Positions 31,242-38,138 of a DNA stretch of 38,138 bases are shown in pieces. Numbering within the stretch: position 1 is the first letter of the stretch; each line of letters starts with the position of its first letter. The notes under the pieces were generated by a model. That model was not told the origin of the DNA, did no database searches, and saw only the letters and a program-made list of their open reading frames with translations. This stretch comes from Subdoligranulum variabile (lineage in GTDB: Bacteria > Bacillota > Clostridia > Oscillospirales > Ruminococcaceae): positions 1 to 38,138 of the forward strand of contig SFOX01000012.1 in assembly GCA_004552305.1 (NCBI GenBank), in the 5' to 3' direction. The translations under genes and the position numbers were made by a program.

Positions 31242-31672
31242 GGGGCATCACCCCCGCCTTGCACGGTGTAGGGCAGGCTGCCGCAGTTTTCCTGCAGTAG
31301 CTGACGCACGCGGGGGGCATCCGCCGGGCGGGTGGGGGTCACATACAGTGTGCCGTCCCGCAGGCTGACGGCAGCCTCAATGCCGTTTTGCTGCAAAATT
31401 TCCCGCACCGCCTGTGCGCTGACCTGCTCTGCCAGCGCCTTGGCATACGGCTCGTAGTCGGTTTTTGCCGCCGCGCTAAAATTTTGCAGCTGCCCCACCA
31501 CGCCCTGCCAGTCCGCCGTGCGGGCAAACTGCCACACCGCCGTTATAATATACAGCATCAGCACCGCATTTATGACGGGTTTGTAGCCGTTGTCCGGCCA
31601 GAACACCCGCAAAAGTCCCGCCGCCGTGGAAACCACGCAGCAGCCCAGCGCCAGATGACGGATACTTTCCAA
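31238..31672 (-). CDS. spoIIIAF: Stage III sporulation protein AF
   Basis: A protein of about 144 residues with two N-terminal membrane helices (HLALGCCVVSTAAGLLRVF and PVINAVLMLYIITAVWQFA) and a C-terminal domain with AVREILQQNGIEAAVSLRDG, matching SpoIIIAF. It is a membrane part of the SpoIIIA-SpoIIQ channel. The start is uncertain. A TTG at 31672 lies 8 nt after GGAGG and is chosen; a TTG at 31681 overlaps the spoIIIAE stop but directly abuts that GGAGG. The frame is open far upstream by chance. Confidence 0.88.
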   Translation of the reverse strand: MESIRHLALGCCVVSTAAGLLRVFWPDNGYKPVINAVLMLYIITAVWQFARTADWQGVVGQLQNFSAAAKTDYEPYAKALAEQVSAQAVREILQQNGIEAAVSLRDGTLYVTPTRPADAPRVRQLLQENCGSLPYTVQGGGDAP

Positions 31673-31677
31673 TTCGG

Positions 31678-32691
31678 TCAACCTCCGTTTCCTGTCAGTA
31701 GCAGCAGCGCCGTGGACAGCAGCACCATAAACAGGTACAAAACCAGCACCGACGCGCACAGCTTGGCACCCTCGCCATACAGGGCGCACAGCCGCCCGCA
31801 CTGCTTTTGCCCGCCGAAGGATGCCAGCGCCCCCGCCGCGCCGAACGCCGCCGCATATAAAAAGCACTGCAAAAGCCCCGGCGCAAACAGCGCGGTCAAC
31901 GCCGCCATACCCGCCAAGGCGAGCGAACCCTTTAATAGATGCACGGCAGAAGCAGCCCCGGTCAGCGCCGCAGCGGCGGCATCCCCCACCACCGGCAAAA
32001 GCCCCTGCAAAACGCTGCGCCCGGTTTTCAGGGCGGCACTGTCCACCGCGCCGGTCAAAATATTTTGCAGCCCCAGCACAAATCCGAACACCGCGCCGCA
32101 GCCCTTGAGCAGCCAGACAAGGCAGCGCGAAAACAGCCGCGCCGCCTCCTCGATGCCCGCATCGCCCCAGATGCAGGCGCACGCCGCAAAGCAGAAATAC
32201 ACCTGCATCACGGGCAGCAGCACCTGCCCGATGACGCCGCCCACCAGCCCCGACACCGCGTAAAACAGCCCGCTGTAGGCTGCCGCACCGGCATTTTGCC
32301 CGCCCAGCGCTACCGCGCCGCTGTACACCGGGATAAATGCCGCCAGATAGTTGCGGCAATCCAGCGCCGTGGCGGACACCCGTTGCACCAGCTGCATCAT
32401 GGCGGCAAGGCTGACCCCGCCGAAGCCCAGCACCGCCAGACAGTCCAGACAAGCACGCCAGCCCGTTTTGCCGCACAAAAGCCCCAGCACCCCGCACAGC
32501 AAAAGATACCCGCACAGCTGCACAAAAAAGCGCAGCGGCGCGGCGGCAGGCTGCGCCAGAATCCGCAGGGCCGCCGCCCACAGCCCGTCCAGTGTCCAGC
32601 TTGATACCTGCGCAATGTCGGGTGCCGTGCGCAAAATTTCCTGCGTTTGGTCGGGCAACTGCGCCGCAAAGGCGGCAGTCGGCAGCAGCAC
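31678..32691 (-). CDS. spoIIIAE: Stage III sporulation protein AE
   Basis: A polytopic protein of about 337 residues with around eight membrane helices; AALGGQNAGAAAYSGLFYAV-type and GLQNILTGAVDSAALKTGRS segments are typical of SpoIIIAE. It is the main multi-pass component of the SpoIIIA channel. The only start codon near the end of spoIIIAD is GTG at 32689-32691, 3 nt after that stop; it leaves only about ten residues (MLLPTAAFAA) where a signal peptide is expected, so the N-terminus looks shortened. The upstream hydrophobic stretch in this frame has no start codon. Confidence 0.88.
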   Translation of the reverse strand: MLLPTAAFAAQLPDQTQEILRTAPDIAQVSSWTLDGLWAAALRILAQPAAAPLRFFVQLCGYLLLCGVLGLLCGKTGWRACLDCLAVLGFGGVSLAAMMQLVQRVSATALDCRNYLAAFIPVYSGAVALGGQNAGAAAYSGLFYAVSGLVGGVIGQVLLPVMQVYFCFAACACIWGDAGIEEAARLFSRCLVWLLKGCGAVFGFVLGLQNILTGAVDSAALKTGRSVLQGLLPVVGDAAAAALTGAASAVHLLKGSLALAGMAALTALFAPGLLQCFLYAAAFGAAGALASFGGQKQCGRLCALYGEGAKLCASVLVLYLFMVLLSTALLLLTGNGG

Positions 32692-32693
32692 CG

Positions 32694-33074
32694 TTACTGC
32701 AAGTACCCCGCAAAGGCATCCAGCAGCTGCTGCAACAGGGGCAGTGCCTGCAAAAGCGCCAGCGCCCGCCCGCAGAGGTCCACCGCTGAGGCTGCCGCCG
32801 CCAGCCCGGCTTCCCGGCAAAGGTCGGCGGCAAACTGCGCCACCAGCGCAATGCCCAGCACCCGCACAAGGCAGCGTATGCCTTCCCCCGGGAAATACGC
32901 CTCCAGCCCCTGCAGCCAGACAAGGAGGGGGCGCACCTGCCCCGCCACGGCACCCAGCAGCCCTGCCGCCGCACAGGCGGACACCAAAAAGGCAAACGCG
33001 GGCTGTTCTTTTTTTAAGGTAAGCTGCAGCACCGCCGCCGCAAACGCCAGCACCGCCCACTGAAATATTACCAT
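32694..33074 (-). CDS. spoIIIAD: Stage III sporulation protein AD
   Basis: A 126-residue hydrophobic protein with about four membrane segments, beginning MVIFQWAVLAFAAAVLQLTLKKEQPAFAF and followed by a CLVRVLGIALVAQFAADLCREAG helix, the SpoIIIAD pattern. It begins 6 nt after spoIIIAC with no clear ribosome site, so coupling to spoIIIAC is likely. Confidence 0.92.
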   Translation of the reverse strand: MVIFQWAVLAFAAAVLQLTLKKEQPAFAFLVSACAAAGLLGAVAGQVRPLLVWLQGLEAYFPGEGIRCLVRVLGIALVAQFAADLCREAGLAAAASAVDLCGRALALLQALPLLQQLLDAFAGYLQ

Positions 33075-33080
33075 ATATCG

Positions 33081-33275
33081 TCATAATTCAAACAATGCCT
33101 TGATCAGCACAAACAGGTCGCTGATTTGGCGCACCAGCATCGTCAGCACCACCACCAGCCCCGCCAGAGTGGTCATCATTGCCTGATCCTCCCGCCCGGA
33201 GCGGATCAAAAGCTGGTTCAGCACCGCCACAATGATGCCGGTCGCCGCGATCTTGAACACAAGGTCAATTTCCAC
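33081..33275 (-). CDS. spoIIIAC: Stage III sporulation protein AC
   Basis: A 64-residue protein with two membrane helices (DLVFKIAATGIIVAVLNQLL and TTLAGLVVVLTMLVRQISDLF), the usual SpoIIIAC size and sequence. GTG at 33273-33275 is the start because the family begins MxIDLIFKIAG; AGGGGGC lies about 6 nt upstream. It is usually co-translated with spoIIIAD. Confidence 0.92.
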   Translation of the reverse strand: MEIDLVFKIAATGIIVAVLNQLLIRSGREDQAMMTTLAGLVVVLTMLVRQISDLFVLIKALFEL

Positions 33276-33285
33276 GCTGCGCCCC

Positions 33286-33774
33286 CTATCCCCACAAAAC
33301 CGCCGCCAACAGCCCCGCGCAGAAGCCCAATTTGGGCCATAGGCACCGCGCCTGCCGCAGCGCCGGAAGCCGTTCGGCGGCGGCGTCCTCGCACAGAGCT
33401 GCCGCTGCCGCCAGCATTTCACACGCGCCCGCGCGGTCACTTTCCCCGGCTGCCCGCAACAGGCTTTGCGCCTCGTCCCGTTTCGGGGCGGGCAGGGCGG
33501 CGGGCGGTGCCAAGTCGCTCAACTGTGTACACGCTGCCGCGCCGAGGGCGGCAAATTCCGGGTAGGCGGCGGCACGCTCCAGCAGGTCGGCAGCGGGCAG
33601 CGGCAGGTACTGCAGCGTCTGCCCGATATACGAAAGCAGCCGCGCAAAGGTATGTACCTGCCCCCACCGGCGTTCCTGTTTTTGGGCTGCCGCCAGCCCC
33701 AGCCCGCCGCCCGCCGCGCACAGCAGCAGGGTCGATACCAGTCTCAGGGCAGCGCTTAACACAGCGTTTTCCAT
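33286..33774 (-). CDS. spoIIIAB: Stage III sporulation protein AB
   Basis: A 162-residue protein with an N-terminal membrane helix (about 6-28), a SpoIIIAB/GspF-like helical domain (ARLLSYIGQTLQYLPLPAADLLER, FAALGAAACTQLSDL) and a C-terminal membrane helix. It resembles the inner-membrane platform of type II secretion systems. The ATG at 33774 overlaps the end of spoIIIAA by 19 nt and has GAGGT upstream. Confidence 0.9.
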   Translation of the reverse strand: MENAVLSAALRLVSTLLLCAAGGGLGLAAAQKQERRWGQVHTFARLLSYIGQTLQYLPLPAADLLERAAAYPEFAALGAAACTQLSDLAPPAALPAPKRDEAQSLLRAAGESDRAGACEMLAAAAALCEDAAAERLPALRQARCLWPKLGFCAGLLAAVLWG

Positions 33775-34637
33775 TCTGCGACCTCGCCGGGGCGATGTCC
33801 GCCCGCCAGCAGCACTGCCCGCGCAAAGGCGCCTGTCTGCAGCAGCCGCGCCAGCTGGGGGCGTTTTTGCAGCGCCCGCAGACTTTCGCAATGCACCGAT
33901 GCCGCAAACACCACACCGGACGCAACGCCCCATTCCAGCGCGGCGGCATCCTCTGCCGTGCCTAATTCATCACACAAAATAAAGCGCGGGTTCATGCATC
34001 GCAGCGACATTTCCACCGCCGCCGCCTTGCTGCAGCGGGTATAGACATCGCAGCCCGGACTGACAAGCATTTTGCCTTTACAGTCAACGCCCGTCAGCTC
34101 ACCGCGCTCGTCCGCCACCGCCACGATCTGCCGCTGCTCGATAAGATACTGCAAAATCGAACGCAGGAAGGTTGTTTTTCCGCTGCCCGGCACGCCAACG
34201 ACCAGCACACCGCCTGTCGGCGCTGCCAAAAAATCTGTCAGCTCTTTGGGCAGGCTGCACAAAACCGGGCGGGCAATGCGCAGATTCAGCGAGGTCACCC
34301 TGCCAAAGCCCCGCCCGCCGCGGCAGCCCGCCACCCCCACACGGCTGCCGCCGGGCAGGGTAAAATACCCGCGCGAAAGCTCATCCTCATAGGCGTAGAC
34401 CGAGTGCCGGCACAGCTGCAAAAAACAGCTTTTCAGCGTTTCTTCGCTGATTTTTTCGTTCAATTCCGGCAGATACTTGCCCGCCGGGGAAAGCTGCCCC
34501 TGCACGGTAAACTGCACGCCCTGCCCCGCCCGCAGCCGAATTTCCTGCACAAAGGGCGCCATGCGCGGGCTGAGCGCCGCCAGCGTCCCCGCCAGCGGCT
34601 GCGGCAGGGCAGATGCTGCCTGATAATACTCGTCCAT
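33756..34637 (-). CDS. spoIIIAA: Stage III sporulation protein AA (ATPase)
   Basis: A 293-residue AAA/secretion-type ATPase with the Walker A GVPGSGKTT at residues 148-156 and Walker B-like FILCDELGTAEDAAAL. EIRLRAGQGVQFTV and the RVTSLNLRIAR segment belong to the SpoIIIAA N-terminal half. It energises the mother-cell-to-forespore channel. The ATG at 34637 lies about 10 nt from GGGAGG; a GTG at 34649 directly abuts that site and is less likely. It is the first gene of the spoIIIA operon. Confidence 0.94.
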   Translation of the reverse strand: MDEYYQAASALPQPLAGTLAALSPRMAPFVQEIRLRAGQGVQFTVQGQLSPAGKYLPELNEKISEETLKSCFLQLCRHSVYAYEDELSRGYFTLPGGSRVGVAGCRGGRGFGRVTSLNLRIARPVLCSLPKELTDFLAAPTGGVLVVGVPGSGKTTFLRSILQYLIEQRQIVAVADERGELTGVDCKGKMLVSPGCDVYTRCSKAAAVEMSLRCMNPRFILCDELGTAEDAAALEWGVASGVVFAASVHCESLRALQKRPQLARLLQTGAFARAVLLAGGHRPGEVAEWKTLC

Positions 34638-34660
34638 TTTCTCTGTCACCTCCCATTGCC

Positions 34661-34668
34661 ACTGTATG
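34661..34668 (-). promoter_or_regulatory. Sigma-E-like -10 element upstream of spoIIIAA
   Basis: CATACAGT on the minus strand fits the sigma-E -10 pattern CATAnnnT and lies 24 nt before the spoIIIAA ATG, where a mother-cell promoter is expected. The -35 region is not clearly recognisable, so this is weak. Confidence 0.4.
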
Positions 34669-34698
34669 CCGCGGCGCAGGGGGCTAGAACGGCAAAAT

Positions 34699-34723
34699 AA
34701 AAAAGAGGACCGAAGTCCTCTTT
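34699..34723 (-). terminator. UUCG-loop terminator after the ligA-rmlD transcript
   Basis: On the minus strand AAAGAGGAC is followed by the TTCG tetraloop and GTCCTCTTT, then TTTAT (34699-34701). The C(UUCG)G loop is exceptionally stable. It closes the structured region after the RmlD-like gene and insulates spoIIIA. Confidence 0.88.
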
Positions 34724-34726
34724 CGG

Positions 34727-34913
34727 GCGTGTCGGGAAACCCGACACGCGCAAAGAAGGGGTTCGTCGCGGTGTGGCTGCGCCACGCTCCTGCACCCCTC
34801 CTTTGGATTCACCCTGTCGCAAAAAATCACGTTCTCACGCCCAAGGGCGACTCGAACGCGATTTTATGCTCTAGTGGTATTTTCATCGTCGGCACATATC
34901 CGCCGATGAAAAT
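34727..34913 (-). other. Gene-less structured RNA candidate, four hairpins
   Basis: Between the RmlD-like gene and the UUCG terminator I see no coding sequence but four strong inverted repeats: 34879-34888 with 34904-34913 (ATTTTCATCG), 34824-34834 with 34854-34864 (one mismatch, inner CGCCC/GGGCG), 34751-34762 with 34794-34805 (one mismatch, enclosing GTGGC/GCCAC) and 34727-34736 with 34740-34749 (GCGTGTCGGG). This could be a long 3' untranslated region or a separate ncRNA on the minus strand. Confidence 0.5.
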
Positions 34914-34940
34914 GGATACAAATTTTCTTTTTTCAGACTT

Positions 34941-35759
34941 TTACCTATGGCGGCATTGTTCGACGCATTGGCGGAATGCCTGCACGGTATCGGCAAACAC
35001 CACGCCGCCGCGCTGTGCCTTGGCGGTGTCCATGGCAAGGCATCGCTGCCAATCTTGGCGCATAAGCTTCGGTGCAACGTTTAAAATTTTGCAAAATTCC
35101 TGTGCCGTCTGCCACATATCCAGCGGGTTCTCGCAGCCGAAATTGTACACGCCGCCCGGCAGATGCATCGCCGCGGGCAGGTTTTGCACGGCATCCCGCA
35201 CCCACGTTATGCCGCGAAAGTCCCGGGCAGAAAATCCCATCTCCTCCCCCGCTTGCGCGGCGCGCAGCAGGTTCAGCGGCAAATTGCCCCGCAGCGGCAG
35301 ACCGCCCCCGGCAAAATCGTACATCCACGTTGCCCGCAGCAGCACAGCGTTGGGGGCAGCGTCCAGCACGCGCTGCTCCATTTCCCGCTTATGCTTCCCG
35401 TACACGTTGGTCGGCTGCAGGGGTGCATCCTCGGCAAACGGCGTGCTGCCGCCCAGCCCGGTATACACCTGATCCGAACTGAACGCCACCAGCCTGACGC
35501 CGGTTTTTGCCAGTGCCAGTGGCAAAACTACGTTGGAACGGTAAGATTCCTCCGGGTGCTGCTGGCAATAGCCGGTATCGGAGATAGCCGCCGTGTGCAA
35601 AATCATATCCGGCTGCACACGGGCGACCTCGCGCAAAACGGCATCGGGGTTCCCTGCCGCCATTCCCTTGGGCAGCGGGTGCAGCTCGTACTGCCCTGCC
35701 AGCATCCGCATAACGCGGCTGCCCACAAAGCCGCCTGCCCCCGTCACCAGAACACGCAT
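34941..35759 (-). CDS. NAD-dependent epimerase/reductase, RmlD-like
   Basis: A 272-residue SDR enzyme with the nucleotide-binding loop VLVTGAGGFVGSRVM (residues 3-17), VAFSSDQVYTG and the catalytic YxxxK as NVYGKHK; it resembles RmlD (dTDP-4-dehydrorhamnose reductase) more than classical epimerases. No rml genes are nearby, so the sugar or other substrate is unknown. The ATG shares its first base with the last base of the ligA TAA (TAATG), so the two are translationally coupled. Confidence 0.88.
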   Translation of the reverse strand: MRVLVTGAGGFVGSRVMRMLAGQYELHPLPKGMAAGNPDAVLREVARVQPDMILHTAAISDTGYCQQHPEESYRSNVVLPLALAKTGVRLVAFSSDQVYTGLGGSTPFAEDAPLQPTNVYGKHKREMEQRVLDAAPNAVLLRATWMYDFAGGGLPLRGNLPLNLLRAAQAGEEMGFSARDFRGITWVRDAVQNLPAAMHLPGGVYNFGCENPLDMWQTAQEFCKILNVAPKLMRQDWQRCLAMDTAKAQRGGVVFADTVQAFRQCVEQCRHR

Positions 35760-37777
35760 TACTCGTTCCCTCCGTTTATCATCGCAAGCAGCGCCGCCTC
35801 GTCCAGCACGGTGATGCCCAACTCCTGCGCCTTGGTCAGCTTGGAGCCTGCCGCCTCACCTGCGACCAGATAGTCGGTCTTTTTGCTGACACTGCCCGTG
35901 CATTTGCCGCCGTTATTCAGGATCAGCTCCTGCGCTTCCTTGCGTCCCAGGGTGGGCAGCGTGCCGGTGATCACAAAGGTTTTACCGCCCAATTTCTGCG
36001 TAGCATCCTTGTTTTGCGGCATCTGCATATTTACGCCGTCCGCCGTCAGCTCCTGCAAAATCTTCTCGTTGCTCTCATGGCGGAAGAACTCGTAAATGCA
36101 GGCTGCCGTCGTTTCACCGATGTCCTGGATCGCGGTCAGTTCCTCAATCGAGGCTGCCGCCAATGCCTGCACACTGGCAAACTGCGCCATCAGCGCGCGC
36201 GCCGTGGACACTCCCACGTTGCGGATGCCCAGCGCCGCCACCAGCCGCACCGGCGAGTTGTTCTTGGAATTTTCAATTGCTTTCAACACCTTGTCGGTGT
36301 TTTTCTCTTTGCCGATGATGCCCGCCTCAACCAGCTGGTCGCGGTGGTTTTTCAGCTTGTAGATGTCGGCGTAGCTGGTCAGGTAGCCCTGCTCCACCAG
36401 CGCGTCCACCAGCGTTTCGCCCAGGCCCACAATATTCATACAGTTGACCGACGCAAAGTAGGAGATCGTGCGCGAAAGCTGGGCGCGGCAGGCGGGGTTG
36501 ACACAGCGAATGTCGGCGGTGTCCTCCTCACGGATCAGCGGTTCGCCGCAGACCGGGCAGGTTGCCGGCGCCGTAAAAATATGTTCCGGCTCCTTGACGC
36601 AGCCGTTTAGCTTGGGGATGATCTCGCCGCTTTTGTACAGCCGATACTGTCCGCCGATGCCGACCTTGTACTCGTTGATATAGTCCTGATTGTGCAGCGT
36701 AGCACGGGACACACTGGTGCCGCACAGCCGCGCGGGCTTTCCGGTTTCGCTGTCGTGGAAAATGCCGGTAAAGGTCAGCTTGCCGGTGCGCCCGACTGCC
36801 ACCTCGATTTCGTCCATCGTCACGGTGCGTTCCTCGGGCGGGTACTTGTAGGCGATATGTCCGGCGCTGTATTTTGCCCCTGCCGGGAAATCCTTCCGGT
36901 AGGCGATCTGGTCAATTTTTACCACAGCACCGTCAATATCGTAGGGCAGCTCGGCGCGCAGTTCGCCGATTTCGCGGATCGTCTGCAAAATTTCCGCGTC
37001 CGTTTCGCAGCGCTTGTGGTACACGCAGGTCACGCCGGCTGCTTCCAGTGCGTCCAGCGCGGCGCAGTGGCTTTGCATCAGCTCCTGCGGACCGTCCTGC
37101 ACATTAAAAACAAACATACTCAGCCCGCGCTCGCGCGTCAGGGCAGGATTCAAAAGGCGCAGCGTGCCGGCCGCCAAATTGCGGGGGTTGGCGGAAATCG
37201 GCTTGCCCGCCGCCTCCTGCGCCGCATTGTAGGCATCAAATGCCGCATGGGTCATATAGACCTCACCGCGCAGCTCCAGATATTTGTACGGCAGATCGAG
37301 TTCTTTCTGGATGTCCGGGATCTCCTGCGCATTGGCAAGCACGTCATCGCCCTGAAATCCGGTGCCGCGGGTTTCCGCCATATACAGCTTCATTTTGCCG
37401 TTTTCGTCGCCGCGCATACGCAGCGTCAGGCTCAAGCCGTCCACCTTGGTTTCCACCGAAAACACTGCGTCGGGATGCACGGCGCGCACCTTGTCCGTCC
37501 ACGCGGTGACATCCTCCAGCGTGAAAACGTCCTCAATGGAAAGCATCGGTACATTGTGCTTGATCTTGCCCTCTGCCGCACCGGTTGCCCGACCGCCCAC
37601 CTTCTGGCTGGGGGAATCAGGCGTCACCCATTCGGGATGCTCCTTCTCGGCGCTCTTGAGCTGCCGCATCAGCGCATCATATTCAAAGTCGGAAATTTCC
37701 GGCGTATCTTCGTTATAATACAGCTCCATATGGTGGTCGATGGTCTTAACAAGCTGCGTATATTCTGCAAAGGTCAT
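35759..37777 (-). CDS. ligA: NAD-dependent DNA ligase
   Basis: A 672-residue ligase, standard length, that seals nicks using NAD+. Domains in order are Ia (residues 1-65, LYYNEDTPEISDFEYDAL), adenylation with the lysine Lys111 in ETKVDGLSLTLR, the OB fold, the zinc finger (CPVCGEPL and CVNPACRAQ), helix-hairpin-helix repeats (NIVGLGETLVDAL, LGIRNVGVSTARAL, IQDIGETTAA) and a C-terminal BRCT domain (KTFVITGTLPTLGR). AGGGGAGC precedes the ATG at 37777. It is essential for replication; the coupling to a sugar-type reductase is unusual. Confidence 0.97.
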   Translation of the reverse strand: MTFAEYTQLVKTIDHHMELYYNEDTPEISDFEYDALMRQLKSAEKEHPEWVTPDSPSQKVGGRATGAAEGKIKHNVPMLSIEDVFTLEDVTAWTDKVRAVHPDAVFSVETKVDGLSLTLRMRGDENGKMKLYMAETRGTGFQGDDVLANAQEIPDIQKELDLPYKYLELRGEVYMTHAAFDAYNAAQEAAGKPISANPRNLAAGTLRLLNPALTRERGLSMFVFNVQDGPQELMQSHCAALDALEAAGVTCVYHKRCETDAEILQTIREIGELRAELPYDIDGAVVKIDQIAYRKDFPAGAKYSAGHIAYKYPPEERTVTMDEIEVAVGRTGKLTFTGIFHDSETGKPARLCGTSVSRATLHNQDYINEYKVGIGGQYRLYKSGEIIPKLNGCVKEPEHIFTAPATCPVCGEPLIREEDTADIRCVNPACRAQLSRTISYFASVNCMNIVGLGETLVDALVEQGYLTSYADIYKLKNHRDQLVEAGIIGKEKNTDKVLKAIENSKNNSPVRLVAALGIRNVGVSTARALMAQFASVQALAAASIEELTAIQDIGETTAACIYEFFRHESNEKILQELTADGVNMQMPQNKDATQKLGGKTFVITGTLPTLGRKEAQELILNNGGKCTGSVSKKTDYLVAGEAAGSKLTKAQELGITVLDEAALLAMINGGNE

Positions 37778-37809
37778 AGCAATGCTCCCCTGTGATTTTT
37801 ATATAGTTC

Positions 37810-37838
37810 AGTATACCACATTTTTGCCGCTGACGCAA
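37810..37838 (-). promoter_or_regulatory. Promoter of ligA
   Basis: On the minus strand the -35 is TTGCGT (37833-37838), the spacer is 17 nt and the -10 is TATACT (37810-37815), 33 nt before the ligA ATG. Confidence 0.68.
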
Positions 37839-37863
37839 TTTTTCCATAATTTTATCCCCCCCC

Positions 37864-37891
37864 TTGTCACGGCAAAAAAATGTGCCATAAT
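37864..37891 (+). promoter_or_regulatory. Possible divergent plus-strand promoter
   Basis: TTGTCA (37864-37869), a 16-nt spacer and CATAAT (37886-37891) could start a short transcript toward the hairpin at 37936. No gene follows on this strand. It is a weak call. Confidence 0.3.
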
Positions 37892-37935
37892 GATAAAAAA
37901 GGGAGGACTTCCGAGCCTACTTCCCCAAAACGCAG

Positions 37936-37968
37936 CCCCCGCCTTGACGAGCATCGTCAAGGCGGGGG
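37936..37968. other. Perfect 15-bp hairpin near the rRNA operon end
   Basis: CCCCCGCCTTGACGA (37936-37950) pairs with TCGTCAAGGCGGGGG (37954-37968) over a GCA loop. T-tracts are poor on both strands. It may be a second rRNA-operon terminator (minus) or end a short plus-strand transcript. Confidence 0.6.
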
Positions 37969-38003
37969 TTCTGTTGTATCTCTTGCATTTTGCGTATAAA
38001 ACA

Positions 38004-38035
38004 AAAAAACGCCTCATCCCTTGCGGGATAAGGCG
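38004..38035 (-). terminator. Terminator of the rRNA operon after 5S rRNA
   Basis: On the minus strand CGCCTTATCCC (38035-38025) pairs with GGGATGAGGCG (38020-38010), one mismatch, with a GCAA loop, then TTTTTTTGT. It lies about 8 nt past the 5S 3' end. Confidence 0.9.
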
Positions 38036-38042
38036 ATTCGAG

Positions 38043-38138
<96 letters not shown>

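Noticed and set aside
31673..32995. Upstream extension of the spoIIIAF frame through spoIIIAE and spoIIIAD
   Set aside because: Only the last 144 codons look like SpoIIIAF; the rest is a chance open frame overlapping two real spoIIIA genes.
34824..34870. tRNA gene, suggested by a CTCGAAC-like string
   Set aside because: No cloverleaf can be built: the acceptor, D and anticodon arms are missing, and the stems form one long hairpin instead.

Overview
The window looks like a chromosomal core segment of a GC-rich, spore-forming-lineage Firmicute. The best fit is a gut Oscillospiraceae/Ruminococcaceae-type Clostridia (Faecalibacterium/Gemmiger/Subdoligranulum neighbourhood), inferred from gene order and base composition and not from any search. 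The evidence is a complete spoIIIAA-AH operon, the Clostridia-style run asp23-nusB-(M22 paralogue)-xseA-xseB-ispA-(PAP2)-dxs-tlyA-nadK-argR-recN, the site-2 protease-scpA-scpB-DUF2953 cluster, and strong TTGACA/TATAAT-type promoters. I see no transposase, prophage, CRISPR array or tRNA gene.

Layout. 1-2.6 kb (minus): a site-2 protease, scpA, scpB and a DUF2953 membrane protein that carries a frameshift and runs off the window. 2.7-4.4 kb (plus): rpmB (L28), a DUF4250 protein and an unassigned ATP-grasp enzyme. 4.4-7.2 kb (minus): deoB, a YdcF/DUF218 membrane protein and an esterase, from one promoter. 7.5-9.7 kb (minus): queA-tgt (queuosine tRNA modification), with an unusual palindromic intergenic element downstream. 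9.8-14.6 kb (plus): a consensus promoter, a lysine riboswitch and terminator, then asd-dapA-dapB, a CapA-like secreted phosphatase-fold protein and a free-standing tandem ACT protein resembling the regulatory half of aspartokinase. 14.6-16.3 kb (minus): a small Xre regulator, a DUF6773-like membrane protein and a CPBP protease. 16.4-18.4 kb (plus): glutamine-dependent nadE.

18.4-34.6 kb is one long minus-strand series. It reads, in transcription order, spoIIIAA to AH, asp23, nusB, M22 paralogue, xseA, xseB, ispA, PAP2, dxs, tlyA, nadK, argR, recN, araD, cobO. Many genes overlap by 4 nt, and an internal promoter lies before asp23. It mixes sporulation, isoprenoid synthesis, DNA repair and NADP supply. 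34.9-37.8 kb (minus): ligA and a TAATG-coupled RmlD-like reductase, followed by a highly structured gene-less stretch ending in a UUCG-loop terminator. The right edge holds the 3' part of a 5S rRNA gene and its terminator, so an rRNA operon lies just outside the window, transcribed toward ligA.

Points most worth a second look: the lysine-riboswitch operon carrying a stand-alone ACT pair and a CapA protein; the five-hairpin element at 34.7-34.9 kb; the palindromic element at 7.33-7.42 kb and the 23-bp near-repeat on both sides of queA-tgt; and the frameshift in the DUF2953 gene.
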